Shown piece after piece: positions 24,387-38,399 of a DNA stretch of 64,000 bases. Each line of letters begins with the position of its first letter. Position 1 is the first letter of the stretch. A model generated the notes under the pieces. The model was not told the origin of the DNA and did not search any database. It was given only the letters and a program-made list of their open reading frames with translations. Source of the DNA: Malus domestica (Eukaryota > Streptophyta > Magnoliopsida > Rosales > Rosaceae); NCBI RefSeq assembly GCF_042453785.1, contig NC_091665.1, positions 27,080,501 to 27,144,500 of the forward strand. The letters run 5' to 3'. Position numbers and translations under genes: made by a program.

Positions 24387-25319
24387 AACCTCTAGTTTTC
24401 AGATCCAGGAAGTAACTGTTGCAGAGAGATTAATTGTGAATAGAGTAGAAAGAGAGACTGGTTCAAAATTTAGGAGGATCCAATAAAGCAAAGCAAGAGA
24501 GAGAGAGGGTAGTTAAGAATTGAGGAGGATCTAATGAAACGAGAGAGAGGGGGAGACTAGTTCCGAATTTACTTGAATTGGCTTTTGAGTAAATGCACAT
24601 AGTTCCAAATGCTCTTCCGGAAAAGCAATGAGTAAGAGATGGAACAGTTGCAAACGCATAAGAAAGGGCACAAGGGATGGGACCTCTCTTTACGCGGTTT
24701 GCGTACATGGTTTTGCATTTTCCTAGTTAATTAGTTTCCAATTTCTTGGAAGAAAATTTTCCAAGCATTTTCGATTGCGACATTTTGTTAATTTTTTATT
24801 TTGAAAAAAAAAAGTGAATCTTACACTACAATATCATGGCGGGCAGGGCAAAGTTTCCTATAATCTCTCCAAGCTTGGAAGAGATGGGTAGTTGTGGCTT
24901 ACTGTCAGTTGTCTCTTATTTTTCAAAAAAATATATATAGTTATTCATGGATGGAGATTGAATAAGATTTGGTATCTGTTTTTCCAAGCACATGTGACAA
25001 ATCAAGTTATTGGAGTCTCAGACTCATTTAGTTTGATAGTATCATAAGGTATTACACAATCATTAAAACTATCTATCTTACCATTATGTTATGTTAAAGG
25101 TCAAACTAAACGAATTTTAATAATTATATAATAATAATTTAATGAATTAATTTGCCATTTCTACTTCCAAAGCTTTCGAATTGGCTTTTGACTAAAGCTT
25201 TTGAATTTAGGTGACGCACTTAGTGGTCCATCATTGCTTGTAATTAAAAACAAGCACTTTCTCATTCAATTGATATATTTACACGTTTTACGTACAAATT
25301 TTTAAAATACCCAATTAAT

Positions 25320-25542
25320 GGGACAAAGATTGTCTGCCCTTCTAGTTGTGGTGTCCTTCCATGCCCTCATATTTTGTGCGGTCACGGTTAAGCCACGTTA
25401 ATATTTTATATTAATTTTTTAATGAGATAATAAGACAAAAAACAATAAAAATATAAAATATTGACATGGTTTAACCGTGGCCGCACAAAATAGGAGGGCA
25501 TGGAAGGGCACCACAACTAGGAGGGCAGACAATCCTTGTCCC
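25320..25542. mobile_element. MITE, 223 bp with long terminal inverted repeats
   Basis: The ends are inverted copies of GGGACAAGGATTGTCTGCCC (one base differs) and pairing continues for about 90 bases through GTGGTGCCCTTCCATGCCCT and TTTTGTGCGG. Flanks AATTAAT and AATTATT look like a slightly diverged target duplication. No coding capacity. Confidence 0.75.
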
Positions 25543-25647
25543 AATTATTGACCAATTTATTTTACGTAGAATTTTTAATATTTTCAATTAGAGACCACTT
25601 TCTTTTAAGAAATTTCCAAACACTTTCATCTAGTACATTTTTACAAA

Positions 25648-25798
25648 GGAAAACTAACGAAAAAGGCTTGAAAACTTTAAGTTTTAATTATAAGGACAAA
25701 ATAAAAGTAAAGTGAATAGTAACATGATTGATTTTTTAGTGTAAAAATGTGATTTTTCGTTAAAGTGAACAGTACCGAGAACTTTTCGTTAAAATTCC
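25648..25798. mobile_element. Small MITE, about 151 bp
   Basis: The ends GGAAAACTAACGAAAA and (reversed) GGAATTTTAACGAAAAG are inverted copies. A second member of the same family sits at about 39133-39290, with the shared core GAACAGTACCG. Confidence 0.6.
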
Positions 25799-28520
25799 AT
25801 TTTTATAATTCTTAAAAAACAAAAACAAGTCAATTGCACACTAAAAAAATCATAGAGCGCTAAGAATATGGTCCTTTATTATTAGAATATTGCCTAAGAT
25901 TTGGTAAAAACGTGTTCATTTTTATTGATGACACATCATTTAATTTTCAAATTTTATTTCCAAATTCAATCTCTATAACATTACCCTTCTTTTAAATATG
26001 CTTAATTAAAAGAAAATTTTGTCCAAAAACATTTACTGTAAGACACCTTTCAATAAAAGTACATGCACGTTCCAAGAAAATCATCAGAGATTACTCACAA
26101 GAAAAACATAGAAAAATATAAAGAGGAAATTGCGCAAGCACTTTCAGAAGAAAAGTTTATAATACCATCCCTAGTGGAGGACATAAAGAAAGAAAGGTGA
26201 AATTAAGAAAGAATCCAGCTCCTCCACATGCGAGGAAGTTTCCTAGTGCAAGTGGAGGACACATTCAGCGAATATTCAACTTAGTAAATGTGTAATAATC
26301 AAATTTAATGGTAAAATAGTCATAAAAGGGGCACATAGGATGGGGTCTGCCTTTACGCGCTTATTCTTTTTAGACATAGCCAAATAAAAAAAAAATTATA
26401 TACCACTGAAGAGTGAAGAGTCACTAAAACGGTTATTGTAATTTGTAAGTCAATCACACACTTTTAATTATGTCATAAAATCTCATGGTAATTATGTCAT
26501 TTTCCTTTGTCAAAATGGTAATTATACATTGACTTTTGTACAATGAACAGCTTTATAAGCCACTGACTAGAATTAAAACCCATTTTTCTCTGTTTTTTTT
26601 TTCTTAAAAAATAAAGGTTTGTTGTAGACCTATTTAATTAAATTATACTAAGGGGTAGAGAGAGGGGGGCGGTAGCAAGAGAGAGAAGAGATATTTAATT
26701 ATGAGATATGTGTTGTATTATTTTATTGTGCCTTTATTTATTGATTACAACTCTTAATAAGTAATCAACTCCTAAAAGGAATACTAGAGATACTAAAATA
26801 AAAGAATTTTGGCGTTATGTGCTTGGTGTTGTCTCCCTTGATGTATCCCTTTTTTAACTGCTCGATACATGTTGCATTATCTTCAAAGATCGTCATAGGA
26901 AGTCAACGACGGAAGTAAGACCACTAGTGCTTCAAATATGTTCCATGATTGCTCTCAACCAAAAACACTCACACGATGCTTCAGGGCGAGAATCTCAACA
27001 TAGTTCGAAGAAGTCGCAATTAGCGTTTGTTTGGAAAATCCCACATGGTTTTGAATTTTCCTTGATTAGTATGTCACCAATTTCTTTCAAGAAATTTCCA
27101 AACAATTTCCAAGCAATTTTGATTGAGAACATTTCTATAATTTCCAAAAAAAAAATATGTGAATTCCACACTACAAAATTATAGAGAGCTGAGAATATAG
27201 TTGTTCACCAATGGAGATTGAACAAGATTTGGAATGTATTTCCAAGCACAAGTGACAAATCAACTCATTAAATTATTAATGAAAAATCTTTAGAGTCACG
27301 GACTCATTTTGTTTGATTTCATCATAAGATATACACAATCATTACAACTATTAATCTCTCTATCATATTATAATTAAATCAAACTAAACGAATCTTAATA
27401 GTTAAAAAAAACTAATGAAAAAAATTTCAAAACTTTGAATTTTAACCAAACTATCTTACAGACAGCAACTCTGTCTATAATCATTCTGCAGTTGTTTTAT
27501 ATATGCAGGACGTCGTTTCTTGGAAGATTATGAATTTATTCATATTGGTTTAGTCACTGGATTTTTTTTTTTTTGACAAATAGTCACTGGAATTTAATTT
27601 GTCTGTTTTACCGCCGTGTAGCATTTGGGTATAGCCTCGTCAAGGATGCGGACATATGCCTTTGGAAAATAATATTTTCCTAAAAAAATAGTATTTAATG
27701 GAAAAGGTATTGTATAGAGGGGAGATATTAATGCATCGGACCGTTGGATTGGCTTTTGGTGTTGTCGAGGAAAACTAGCGGTTGATAATTGAGGAGGAAG
27801 ATATCTCGAGGCCACAAAAGAAAATGACAAATGCAGTGGGATGAGAGAGAGAGAGAGATAGAATAACTGTAATGTCAGTGGTGAGTGGTGTGACAAAGCC
27901 AAAGCAGCAGATTCATGCCCGAGGCGGGTAGTACGGTGTTGACGGTGGCATTGATCTGTGACCTAGAGAACTACGATCTCGTTCCCGCCGATAACTTGTC
28001 TTACAATATTTAATCTAAGAAATAATCAATATTTAGTTTAAAAATTAAGCGTGTGTTCAGTTTTAAAAATAATTTTAATGTTTATGTTCAGTTTTAAAAA
28101 TTATGTAGTATCCGTATTCAATTTTAGAAATAACTAGAAAATTACCCGCGAACTGCTATGGGTTCTGATTCTGTAATGCATTTTCAATTGCATTAAAACG
28201 CCAAGGGCATATAACTAAACATCTCAAAATGCCAAGGGACCAACTTCTGCCTCCAACGATCCAAATTCCTGAAATTCCCCAACATAGTAACTCCATTAAC
28301 AATCTATTCATGTTCTTTGTTTTATTCAGTCTAAAAATTGAAATCTAATTGAAGCAGAGGCCAAATAAAACACAAAACACACACACAGCAGCATTCAAGC
28401 ATGGCATTTTAATACGGCAGTGTTGTTTTTCTGCCTAAACTATTGAACCAAATAGGCAGCTTTGTTTTTTGCCTAAACCATTTAACCAAAACAGAACAAA
28501 AATTAAGGAGGATACAATAA

Positions 28521-28554
<34 letters not shown>

Positions 28555-30099
28555 TCAGAATTAAGGAGGATCTAATGAAACAGAAAAGAGAGAGGGGGAG
28601 AGGGAGACTAGTTCAGATTTTACTTCTTTTGACTAGATGCACAAATTTCCAAAGTCTCTTCTGAAAAAGCAATGAGTAATAGACCACCAGTTACTAAAGC
28701 ATGAAAAGGTGCACATGGGATGGGGCCCTCCTTTTACGCGCTTTGTTCACACGGTTTTGAATTTTCCTTGATTAGTATGTCACCAATTTCTTTCAAGAAA
28801 TTTCCAAATAATTTCCAAGCAGTTTTGATTGAGGACATACCTAGAATTTCCAAAAGAAAATATGTGAATTCCACACTGCAAGATTATAGAGGGCTGGGAA
28901 TACAGTCCATCACCAATGGAGATTGAACAGGATTTGGAATCAATATTTCCGAGTACAAGTGACAAATCAACTCATTAAATTATTAATGAAAAATCTTTAG
29001 AGTCACACACTCATTTTGCTTGATTTCACTGTAAGATGTTACACAATAGGTACAACTATTAATCTCTCTACCATATTATAGTCAAATCAAATTAAACGAA
29101 TCTTAATAGTTAAAGAAAACTAAAGAAAAAGATTTCAAAATTTTGAAATTTAACCAAATTATCTCACAGGCAGCAGCTCTGTCTATAATTATGCTGCAAT
29201 TGTTTTATATATGCACGACGTCGTTTCTTGGAAGATTATGGATTTATTCATATTGATTTGGTCACTGGAATTTTTAATTTTGGACAAATAGTCACTGGAA
29301 TTTAATTTGTCTGTTTTACCGCAATGTAGCGTTTGGGTAGAGCCTCGTCAAGGATGTGGACACATGCCTCTGGAAAATCCATGGAAAATGATATTTTCCT
29401 AAAAGAATACTATTTAATGGAAAAGGTATTGTATGAGATATTAATGCACGGGACCGTTGGATTGGCTTTTGGTGTTGTCGAGGAAAACGAGCGGTTGGTA
29501 ATTGAGGAGGAAGAGAGAGAGAGAGAGAGAGTAATTGTAATGTCAGTGGTGAGTGAGAGTTGAATAGTTATAAAAGTATATGAAGGGGCACATGGGATGG
29601 GGCCATCCCTTTACGCTCTTTACGTTCACGGTTGCAAAGTTTTCCAGTTAGTCAGTGATCAATTTCTTTCGAGAAATTTCCAAACGATTTCCAAGCAACT
29701 TCTATTAAGGATATTTTTATAATTTTCAAAAGAAATTAATGAATTTTACACTACAAAATCATAAAGAGCCAAGCATATAGTTGTTCATCAATTGAGATTG
29801 AACAAGATTTGGAATCTTTCTTTCCAAGCACAAGTGCAAATCAATTCATTGAATTATATAGTTTCATCCAATTTAGTTTGATTTCATTATAAGATATACA
29901 TGATCATTACAATTATCAATCTTACTACCATATTATAATGAAATCAAACTAAACGGATCTTAATAGTTATCCATTAATAAATATTCAACTGGTCAGTTTG
30001 TCACTTCTATTTCCAGTGCTATCGAAAGGTCCTAAGAAAGTCCAGAACTCCGCCTAAATATATGTGCCTTGGCCAAAGTAGGAGAGTCATGATTCCCTT

Positions 30100-30480
30100 T
30101 GAATCCTCTTTGCGAGGATCCTAGGGATCAATCAATCTTAGTTGCTCATCACATATCCTGCAGCTGAAAATTATTATGCCATATAGAAAGAATTAAAAAT
30201 TCAAATGATTTCTTGTTGCAGGATGTGTGGTGAGTGGCTAGGATTGATTGATCCAGGATCCTCACAATCAAGATCTGGAGGGGATCCTGATCATTCAACT
30301 TTGATCAGCAGACCATCTAATGAAAAGGATCCTCTTTGTAAGAATCCTAGGGATCCTTACATTCTATCCATTCATTGTGCATCGTGCGACCACCTTTTGT
30401 TAGATATTGTTTATGTTTAATTTAAAAAAAAATTCAAAATAATTTATGACCGCACAATTTAAGAAGAACAGATAGAATGC
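30100..30480. repeat. Foldback repeat with GGATCCT motifs
   Basis: GAGGATCCTAGGGATCAATC (about 30112) is inverted near 30240-30275, and a related GAATCCTAGGGATCC recurs at 30340. Looks like a MITE remnant; ends not clear. Confidence 0.4.
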
Positions 30481-32106
30481 TATGGATCCTCACATGGGAT
30501 GGGGCCCTCTCTTTACGCACTTTGACCTCACGGTTTTGAATTTTCCTTGATTAGTATGTCACCAATTTCTTTCAAGAAATTTCCAAACAATTTCCAAGCA
30601 ATTTCAATTGAAGATATCTTTATAATTTCCAAAAGAAAATATGTGAATTCCACACTACAAAATCTTAGAGGGCTGAGCATATAGTTGTTCACCAACGGAG
30701 ATTGAACAAGATATGAAATCCATATTTCCAAGCACAAGTGATGAATCAGCTCATTAAATTATTAATGAAAAATCTTTAGAATCACACTCATTTAGTTTGA
30801 TTTCATCCAAAGATATTACACGATCTTTACAACCATCAATCTCTCTACCATATTATAGTCAAATCAAACTAAATGAATCTTAACATTTAAAGAAAACTGA
30901 TGAAAAAGACTTCAAAACTTTGAATTTTAACCAAATTATCTCATAGGGAGCAACTGTCTATAATTATTCTGCTGTCTATAGTTTCATCCAAATACAAATA
31001 CACTGGAATAATTCATATTGGTTTAGTAAGTGGATTTTTTTTTTTTTGACAAATAGTCACTGGAATTTAATTTGTAAGTTTTACCGCCGGGTAGCGTTTG
31101 GCAAAGCCTCGTCAAGGATGCAGACAAGTGCCTCTGGAAAATCCATGGAAAATAATATTTTCCTAAAATAATAGTATTTAATGGAAAAGATATTGTATAG
31201 GAGAGAGAGGGGAGATATTGTATAGGAAAAGATATTGGCTTTTGGTGTTGTCGAGGAAAACAAGCGGTTGGTAATCGAGGAGGAAGATATATCGAGGCCA
31301 CAAAAGAAAATGACAAATGCAGTGGTGAGTGGCGTGACAAAGCCAGAGCACCAGATTCATGCCCGAGGCGGGTAGTTCGGCGTCGACGGTGGCATTGATC
31401 TATAAGCTGGAGAGCTACGATCTCGTTCCCGCCGATAACTCGTCTTACCATATTTAGTCTAATAATCAATGCACCCTAATTGTGTTTAGTTTAAAAATAA
31501 GCGTGGGTTCAGTTTTAAAAATAATGTTAATGTTTATCTTCAGTTCCAAAAATTGTGTAATACCCGTATTCAATTTCAGAGATAACTATAAATTGCCCGC
31601 GCGCTGCTGCAGGTTCTAATTGCGTAATGCATTTTCAATTGCATTAAAATGCCAAGGGCATATAACTATACACCTCAAAATGTCAAGGGACCAACTTCTG
31701 CCTCCAACGATCCAAATTCCTGAAATTCCCAAACATAGTAAATCCATTAACAATCTATTCATGTTCTTTGTTTTATTCAGTCTAAAGATTGAAATCTAAT
31801 TGAAGCAGAAACCAAATAAAACACAAAATACACACACACACGCAGACAAAACACATAACACACACACACACGCAAAGGAGCATTCAAGCATGGCATTTTA
31901 GTAGGGCAATGCTTTTTGTTTAAACTATTGAACCAAATAGGCAGCTTTGTTTTTGCCTTCACCATTGAACCGAAACAGAACAAATTTACTACAAAAATCC
32001 CAATTTTTTTCTACTTTCGAATGAATCAAGCATGCCATTTCAAAACCAATGTAACTTTTGTCCACATTGCCCAAACCATTGAACCAAAAGAGGACAAATT
32101 CAAGGC

Positions 32107-32287
32107 AAAAATGCCATTTTTTCCTACTTTTGAATGAATCGAGCATGTCATTTTAAGACTTTGTATAAAAATTATATAAACCAATTAAAAATGCCATTTT
32201 TTCCTACTTTTGAATGAATCGAGCATGTCATTTTAAGACTTTGTATAAAAGATTATATAAACCAATTAAAAATCCCATTTTTTCCTA
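32107..32287. repeat. Tandem repeat of about 80 bp, 2.2 copies
   Basis: Units beginning AAAAATGCCATTTTTTCCTA start near 32107 and 32187, nearly identical, with a partial third near 32268. Related single copies lie just upstream. Confidence 0.8.
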
Positions 32288-32492
32288 CATCAAGCATGCC
32301 ATTTCAAAACCAATGTAACTTTTGTTCTCAAAACAAATTCACATAACACACAGACACAAACATCCACTCAAATTGCAATTTGAAAACAAAGGTAACTTTT
32401 GTTCTTAAACCCAAGAACCACATATGCATGCCAAAATCACAAACCTTATTTTCCAGATATAGCGGTCAAAATCTAAATGAAGGAAAGTCTAC

Positions 32493-33106
32493 CTTCTCAA
32501 GGTGTAATTCTTCACTAGTTATTGCACCATCCCTAATCATCTGCACAGGGCACACTGCAATGCCTGCCAACCATTGCAGGTTCCACAGTTCCTGCACTTC
32601 AAGACTGCAGTTAAGAAATTATCCAACTTCAATACACTATGAACCTAGTAATGTCATCAAGTACACCAAGAAAAAAATTCACAACTCATATATATATATT
32701 TTTTTGCACCTAATTTGGCAGCTTAGAGAGCAACCATCAATAGTGCCATGACTTTGGAAATTTACACATAAAACGTTCTAAATTGTTGTGTGCAAATTAC
32801 TTCTTAATCATAGAGAATAGTGCCTAGCACAATAAAAGTAGTGTACTACAAAATAATAGAAAGGCAACACTTTTACACACTAATATATATAATTTTCATT
32901 TTCTATATAGTTTAGCATGTTTTTTGTTAGATGATTGAGCTACACACACATACGCATATGTACATGGATATATACAACATAGAAAATAAACACAACTAAG
33001 ATAAGGACCACCATCAAAATTGAACAGATAACGAAAATTACCTTTGACATATCTCCTTCTTTCCCATCTCTAATGCTATGTCATAAGTCCCTAAAGAAGC
33101 AACTGC
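32493..33106 (-). pseudogene. DnaJ-type zinc-finger protein gene, two-exon remnant
   Basis: Exon 33042-33106 (AG acceptor, GT donor) reads AVASLGTYDIALEMGKKEIC. It joins in phase to an exon from 32591 with NCGTCNGWQALQCALC, a CxxC...CxxC pair as in plant DnaJ cysteine-rich proteins, several of which work in the chloroplast. The following segment (to 32493) has GMVQ then a stop then LVKNYTLR, so the frame is broken. No J domain is visible. A possible first exon near 37490-37620 (minus) is uncertain. Confidence 0.5.
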
Positions 33107-33930
33107 CTGAAACACGAAGAAAAATAGAAACTCATAATATAGCCATAGCAGACAACCCCAGAAAAAGACAGAAAGAAATAAAATCATTCAGATTTTGTAT
33201 AATGTTAGTGTCTCAAGTAGTCTTTACATATTCATTCATATTATTCATGTATTAAAGCGCTTTAAGCAGAACGGCAGTGTAGTATTTAGAATTTATATTC
33301 AAATGATCATTGAGGAATTTTTACAAATGAATCTCCCACTATTCTACTTTAAAAACCACATACTTAAAACCAAGTGAAAATTGCGTTGTTTTTATAAAAC
33401 ATTGAAAAACATATGAACTGATGCCCAACTTTGATTAATCTGACATTAATAGTTGACTAATTCAACATTCAGAGTTGATAAGAGAGTATATAACAACATT
33501 GGAAAACATATGAACATGCCCACCTATTATCATATCCGACATTGCAGTTGATTAATGTCACATAAATTTGCATCAAAAGAACCCATAAATTTGACTAAGA
33601 ATTCTCCAAAACCCACAATTTAAATGAAAAAACCCGCAAATTTAAACAAAAAATTCTACAAAATCATGAAAAATTTGATAAATTCCAATTACATTAATCA
33701 CAAATTTGATCATACATATATACATATATATATATAAAATAAATTGATGCGTTCAATGGGCATGAACTTATCAGAAATTATGAAACCGATTGAACACGTT
33801 TAGTGTTATGTCTGCAATTAAACAATGAGCATGAAAATGACTAACAGGGGTAAGACAAACTGCTCGTTTCATCCAATATTTAGAAAATAATTGACAATTT
33901 TCAAGGTCAAATTAATAAGGAAAATCAATA

Positions 33931-36612
33931 CAACAACAACAACAAAACCTTTTCCCACTAAGCGGGGTCGGCTATATGAATTCTAGAATGCCATTGCGCT
34001 CGGTTTTGTGTCATGTCCTCCGTTAGATCCAAGTACTCTAAGTCTTTTCTTAGGGTCTCTTCCAAAGTTTTCCTAGGTCTTCCTCTACCCCTTCGGCCTT
34101 GAACCTCTGTCCCGTAGTCACATCTTCAAACCGGAGTCAGTAGGCCTTCTTTGTGTTGGAAATGTGCCCTAAAGCCAATCATGTGATGATACTTTACGGA
34201 CATTTCACATGTTAAACTAATCTAGTTTTACATATAAAGGGCATACATTATTGTTTGAGCCGTCTCATATAAATATTATATGCTTAAACGATAAAGTCCA
34301 AGGAATATGTGATTGGGAGAATGCAATCTAATGAAGTTAGATTCATGAGACCATTCTTTCGTAGACACATCCTAAACGTTCCTGATCATAGGATTGTCAA
34401 TTGGGCGTTGACAGTCCGTTAAGATCAGTACGTACTATGTCTTCTCTCAGGGAGAGTGATTAGTCTCGAGTCATTGGTGTGTGTGACATCAAGACAAGTA
34501 CGTAGGTGCTCAATAGAGAATGAGTTCACTGAACGTGATCAACGAAGAGTTCTTATATTCCATGTCACATGAGAACTCATGGTTGGGATAATGCAAAGTA
34601 GTCCTTTGACCTGAGGCATCACAGTTGTCTTGTGGTTAAGTCCTTGATCTTTGATTATGTCAAAGTCACCCCCTCGGGGTGTCCACGGCATCGTTGGGGT
34701 TAATCCACTTAGCTATGGAGATAAGTGAATGCGCAACAAGGGATCTTTAACCTTCAAACAGTTGAGGGAGAATACTCTATGATATGATTTGGAATCTCTG
34801 GCCATAGTATGAATGAGATTAGGGAATGCGTTCCAAATCACATTCAAGGAAATCATATAAGCACACGAATCACATTGGATAGTAGACATGAATAAATAAA
34901 CTATCATACCAAACAATGTGGTCAAGAGTATTAGATTAGAGAAGGACCGTATTGCATTTGTAATCCCAAACTGAATAGGTTCTCTATCCTCTTCTGATTA
35001 GCTTGGGTAACCATGATATGCTGCTAGGTGTCACTCATGGTTTGTGGAAGCCCTAAACGTGTGTAATCACTAAAGGGAGAATTGAAAATAGTTTCAATTC
35101 ACAATCGATGTAAAATGGTTTTAATCGCCCACTACCTCGCTAAAAGGAACCTAATGGATCGCACACCATAAAAGGTGGAGATTGAAGATTAAACGGAAAT
35201 GAGTAAGAATGATTAAATGGTTTAATCATTTATTTATGGCAAGGATTAATTAATATGTTAATTAATCAAACGAATAAGTTCGTTAAAGACTTCGGGATAG
35301 TTTTGGACCTTAAGGCCCAATGGGCTTCGAACGTCAAGCCCATTAACTTAAGTTGTATGACAATTTAATGAATGAAGATTCATTAAAGCCCAAAAGCCCA
35401 AAATCCCCTAAATGGCAAGCCATAGTGTGATGAATTAGGGTTTTGGTTATTTAGGTCACTTAAAGAAGTGACTATATAAATGACTTTATAACTAAATATT
35501 CATTAAGTGATTAAGGGTTTATTTTGGGGGAAAATTGGTGAGAATTGTCTCTCCATTTTCTCTCTAAAGAGGCCAACACCTTGGAGGGTACATCTAGCAA
35601 TCCTACTACTCCAAGGTCACTCATTTCTTCTACAATCAAACCTTGGTGAAGAGACTTAGAGGTTCCCTATTTTGGAAACTTGGAGAAACCTATTTTTCCA
35701 TCCAAATCCATGGATCTAAGAAGCAAGGAATGAAGGCCCTATCTCTTTGGGTGATTAGTCTTTGCTTATGCAAAGAGGAATCTACAAAGGTAATAATTTC
35801 AACTCACTTTGTTTTGAGTTGATTAATGGTTCACCAATCTACTAGGCTTTGAATTTCATGGTAATGTTTTGTTTTTTGAGTGCATACAAGCATGATTCCG
35901 CCTTTAATTGTTAATTGCATGCTATATGATGTTGTTCAAATGAACATGTTTTTCAAAATAAATCCTTCACTTTGCACATGTCTAAACCACCGTAACCGAT
36001 TTTCTCTCCTCTTTCCTTTAATTTCGGCTACTCCTACTTTATCTCGGATATCCTCATTCCTAATTTTATCATTTCTCGTGTGCTCACACATCCAACGAAG
36101 CATCATCTCCACTACACTTATGTGTTGATGCTTCACCGCCCAACATTCTGTGCCATACAGCATCGCCGGCCTTATTGCCGTCCTACAAAATTTTCCCTTG
36201 AGCTTCAGTGGCCTACGACGGTCACACAACACGCCGGACGCACTCTTCCACTTCATCCATCCAGCTTGTATTCTATGGGTGAGATCTCCATCAAATTCTC
36301 CGTTCTTTTGCAAGATAGATCCTAGGTAGCAAAAACGGTCGCTCTTTGGTATTTCCTGATCTCCGATCCTCACCCCTAACTCATTTTGGCCTCCGTTTGC
36401 ATTGAACTTGCACTCCATATATTCTGTCTTTGATCGGCTTAGGCGAAGACCTTTAGATTCCAACTCTTCTCTCTAAAGGTTAAGCTTCGCGTTTACCCCT
36501 TCCTGCGTTTCATCTATCAACACTATATCGTTTGCGAAAATCATACACCAAAGAATATCATCTTAAATATGTCCTGTTAACTCATCCATTACCAACGCAA
36601 AAAGGTAAGGAC
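33931..36612 (-). mobile_element. RTE-type LINE fragment, 5'-truncated
   Basis: On the minus strand the reverse transcriptase end is readable: a FANDIVLIDETQEGVN region (about 36490-36550), LSRSKTEYMECKF, RFCYLGSILQ, LYGTECWA, MLRWMCEHTRND, then a C-terminal part near 33960-34140. The 3' end is GGGGTCGGCTTA-like sequence with a GTT tail (33931-33960). A 1.8-kb LTR interrupts it. The motif usually FADD reads FAND. Upstream domains (endonuclease) are missing. Confidence 0.85.
34154..35969. mobile_element. 1816-bp solo LTR inside the LINE
   Basis: Begins TGTTGGAAATG, ends AAATCCTTCA, and is flanked by the perfect duplication CTTTG (34149-34153, 35970-35974). LINE sequence is continuous across the site. 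It carries a TATA-like GACTATATAAATG (about 35470-35482) and no coding region. Second LTR and internal region are absent. Confidence 0.85.
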
Positions 36613-36628
36613 TTACGAATTGTTGATA

Positions 36629-36747
36629 AAAAAAAAGGTCGTACCCAGTGCACAAGGTTCCCGCTTTACGCAGGATCTGGGAGAGATGAATGTCGACTAG
36701 CCTTACCCCCATTTATGAAGAGGCTGCTCCCAAGTCTCGAACCCGAG
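36629..36747 (-). mobile_element. tRNA-derived SINE (Au-like)
   Basis: About 119 bp flanked by an 18-bp duplication ACTTACGAATTGTTGATA with one mismatch (36611-36628, 36748-36765). On the minus strand it has a Pol III B-box-like GGTTCGAGACT and ends in a T run after GGTACGACC, as Au-type plant SINEs do. Confidence 0.75.
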
Positions 36748-36765
36748 ACTTACGGATTGTTGATA

Positions 36766-38395
36766 ATTAAATAAAATCGATTGTTTCAACTGCCCATTCT
36801 GACGAAGCAGCAGTAGTTCGACATATTGATTCTGATGAAAATTATCATATATCAGTGGTGCAAATTAGCAAGGTAATAGTGCATTCAGACTTAAATTCAC
36901 CAGTTTCATAACCTTCTCGATCAGTACCTTCACCTTCACCGTCAGTACCTGCACCTTCTCCATCCCCTCCTCCTTCATCACCTACTTCATCAACTCTCAA
37001 TATCACCAAAATTCTAAATGACTATCCAGACTTCATACTAATTTTTTTATTTGGCCTAAAATAGGAAAACAAACCCAAAACAGAAGATGTACATAACTTT
37101 AGACATGAATATTTCAAGATATGAATTTGAGGCCTACAACACATCATTAGAGAGGACTAAATTTAAGATCAATAGGATAAAAAGACATGCATTTTTATAT
37201 TTTCATGCATATACTTCTTGTACTCAATGCATTTCCAGAGGAGAAGGGAAGGATACTATCTCTTTATCTATTATCTTCCAAAATAATAGCATATCTCTGG
37301 CTTTTTCCTTGCACGAATTGTAGCCCCTCATCAATTTAAGATATCTACTGACCTTCAATTTCACCTACAAAGAATAAAAGAGTCGACAGTTCAGTATAAA
37401 CACTACAAACGCCATATGATGAAATCTAAACCCAAAGGGTACAGATTTAGAGAGAAAATAAGGACAGAGATAGATATGGTGAGGACCTTGGGCGATGAGG
37501 CGATTGACGGCTTCGTTGGGGAAGACCTCAGAAGAGGGACAATGCTGTCGAAATCTTACATGAACAATCCTAGGCGGAGCAAATCTTTCAAAACCAACCC
37601 CATCCTTCCCTCCCTCTCCCTGCAATTCCCACTTCTCCTATACCCAAAATTCAGCATCACCACTCAACCCTGTCTCTTTCTCTCTCTGGAATACCTACGC
37701 CTACTCCCTCTATCTGCAACACGTCCCGTCAACCTCTCGAAACCATCCCTTTGATGTCATCACACCAATCACATCCCTTTAAATGCACAATTACAAAATT
37801 ACCCCCAAGTTCTATAGCTCGGTCCGTTCGATCTGGATTGAAAATAGGCAAAAGAGTAATTTTAATGCTTTCAGTGAATCCTATCCCCAAGGGCCGAACC
37901 CACGTGACAGCCCACATCAGGCCCAAACGACAACAAACCTTCACCTGCCTATTTTTTTGTGAAGAAAGGCCCAAATGTAAAAACCCAGTGGCAATGTAGT
38001 AAATAAACTGAAATCTTCAATTCAAATAACTTGTCATACCATATTTAGTTTAAGAAATAATCAATGGACGCTAATTGTGTTTAGTTTCAAAAATAGGCTT
38101 GTGTTCAGTTTTATAAATAATTTTAGTGTTCGTGTTCAGCTTTAGAAATTGTGTACTATTCGTATTCATTTTCAGAGATAATGTAGTACTCGTGTTTAAT
38201 TTCAAAAATAATTAATACTCAGTTTTTAGAAATAGTGATCAATTTTCAGAAATAGTGTTCAATTTCATAAATAGTGTAGTACCGTTCAGTTTAAAAAATA
38301 GTGTTTTTATATTTTGTTTTTATTATATTAAAAGTCTGTTTTTTATATTAAAATTTAAATCATTTTCATTAACACAAAGTTACAGGACGATTTTT
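36766..38395. other. Region without a confirmed gene
   Basis: A 339-base open frame lies at 37416-37754 (+), with another on the minus strand (37365-37625, ending RLIAQ next to a GT). Neither resembles a family I know; one may be a leader exon of the DnaJ-like remnant. 38020-38300 repeats the tail of the 27-31 kb units. Confidence 0.35.
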
Positions 38396-38399
38396 TGTT

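Larger units (their letters stand above)
24640..31900. repeat. Array of diverged copies of a TNL-upstream sequence
   Basis: A block around GGGATGGGGCCCTCTC-like and TTTACGCGCTTT-like sequence recurs near 24670, 26335, 28710, 29590 and 30495. Longer units starting TTTTGAATTTTCCTTGATTA recur at about 27048, 28755 and 30534 and run for 0.8-1.4 kb. Units near 28505-28720 and 24480-24660 also share the stretch preceding this block. Part of the unit tail (28000-28250) appears again at 31440-31720 and 38020-38180. No gene is visible in these units. They probably arose by tandem duplication of TNL flanking DNA, but could be a non-coding transposon. Confidence 0.6.

Noticed and set aside
36080..36325. 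Plus-strand frame in the LINE
   Set aside because: Shadow of the minus-strand reverse transcriptase.
37416..37754. 112-codon plus-strand frame as a gene
   Set aside because: No recognisable domain, and the opposite strand is equally open; not enough support.
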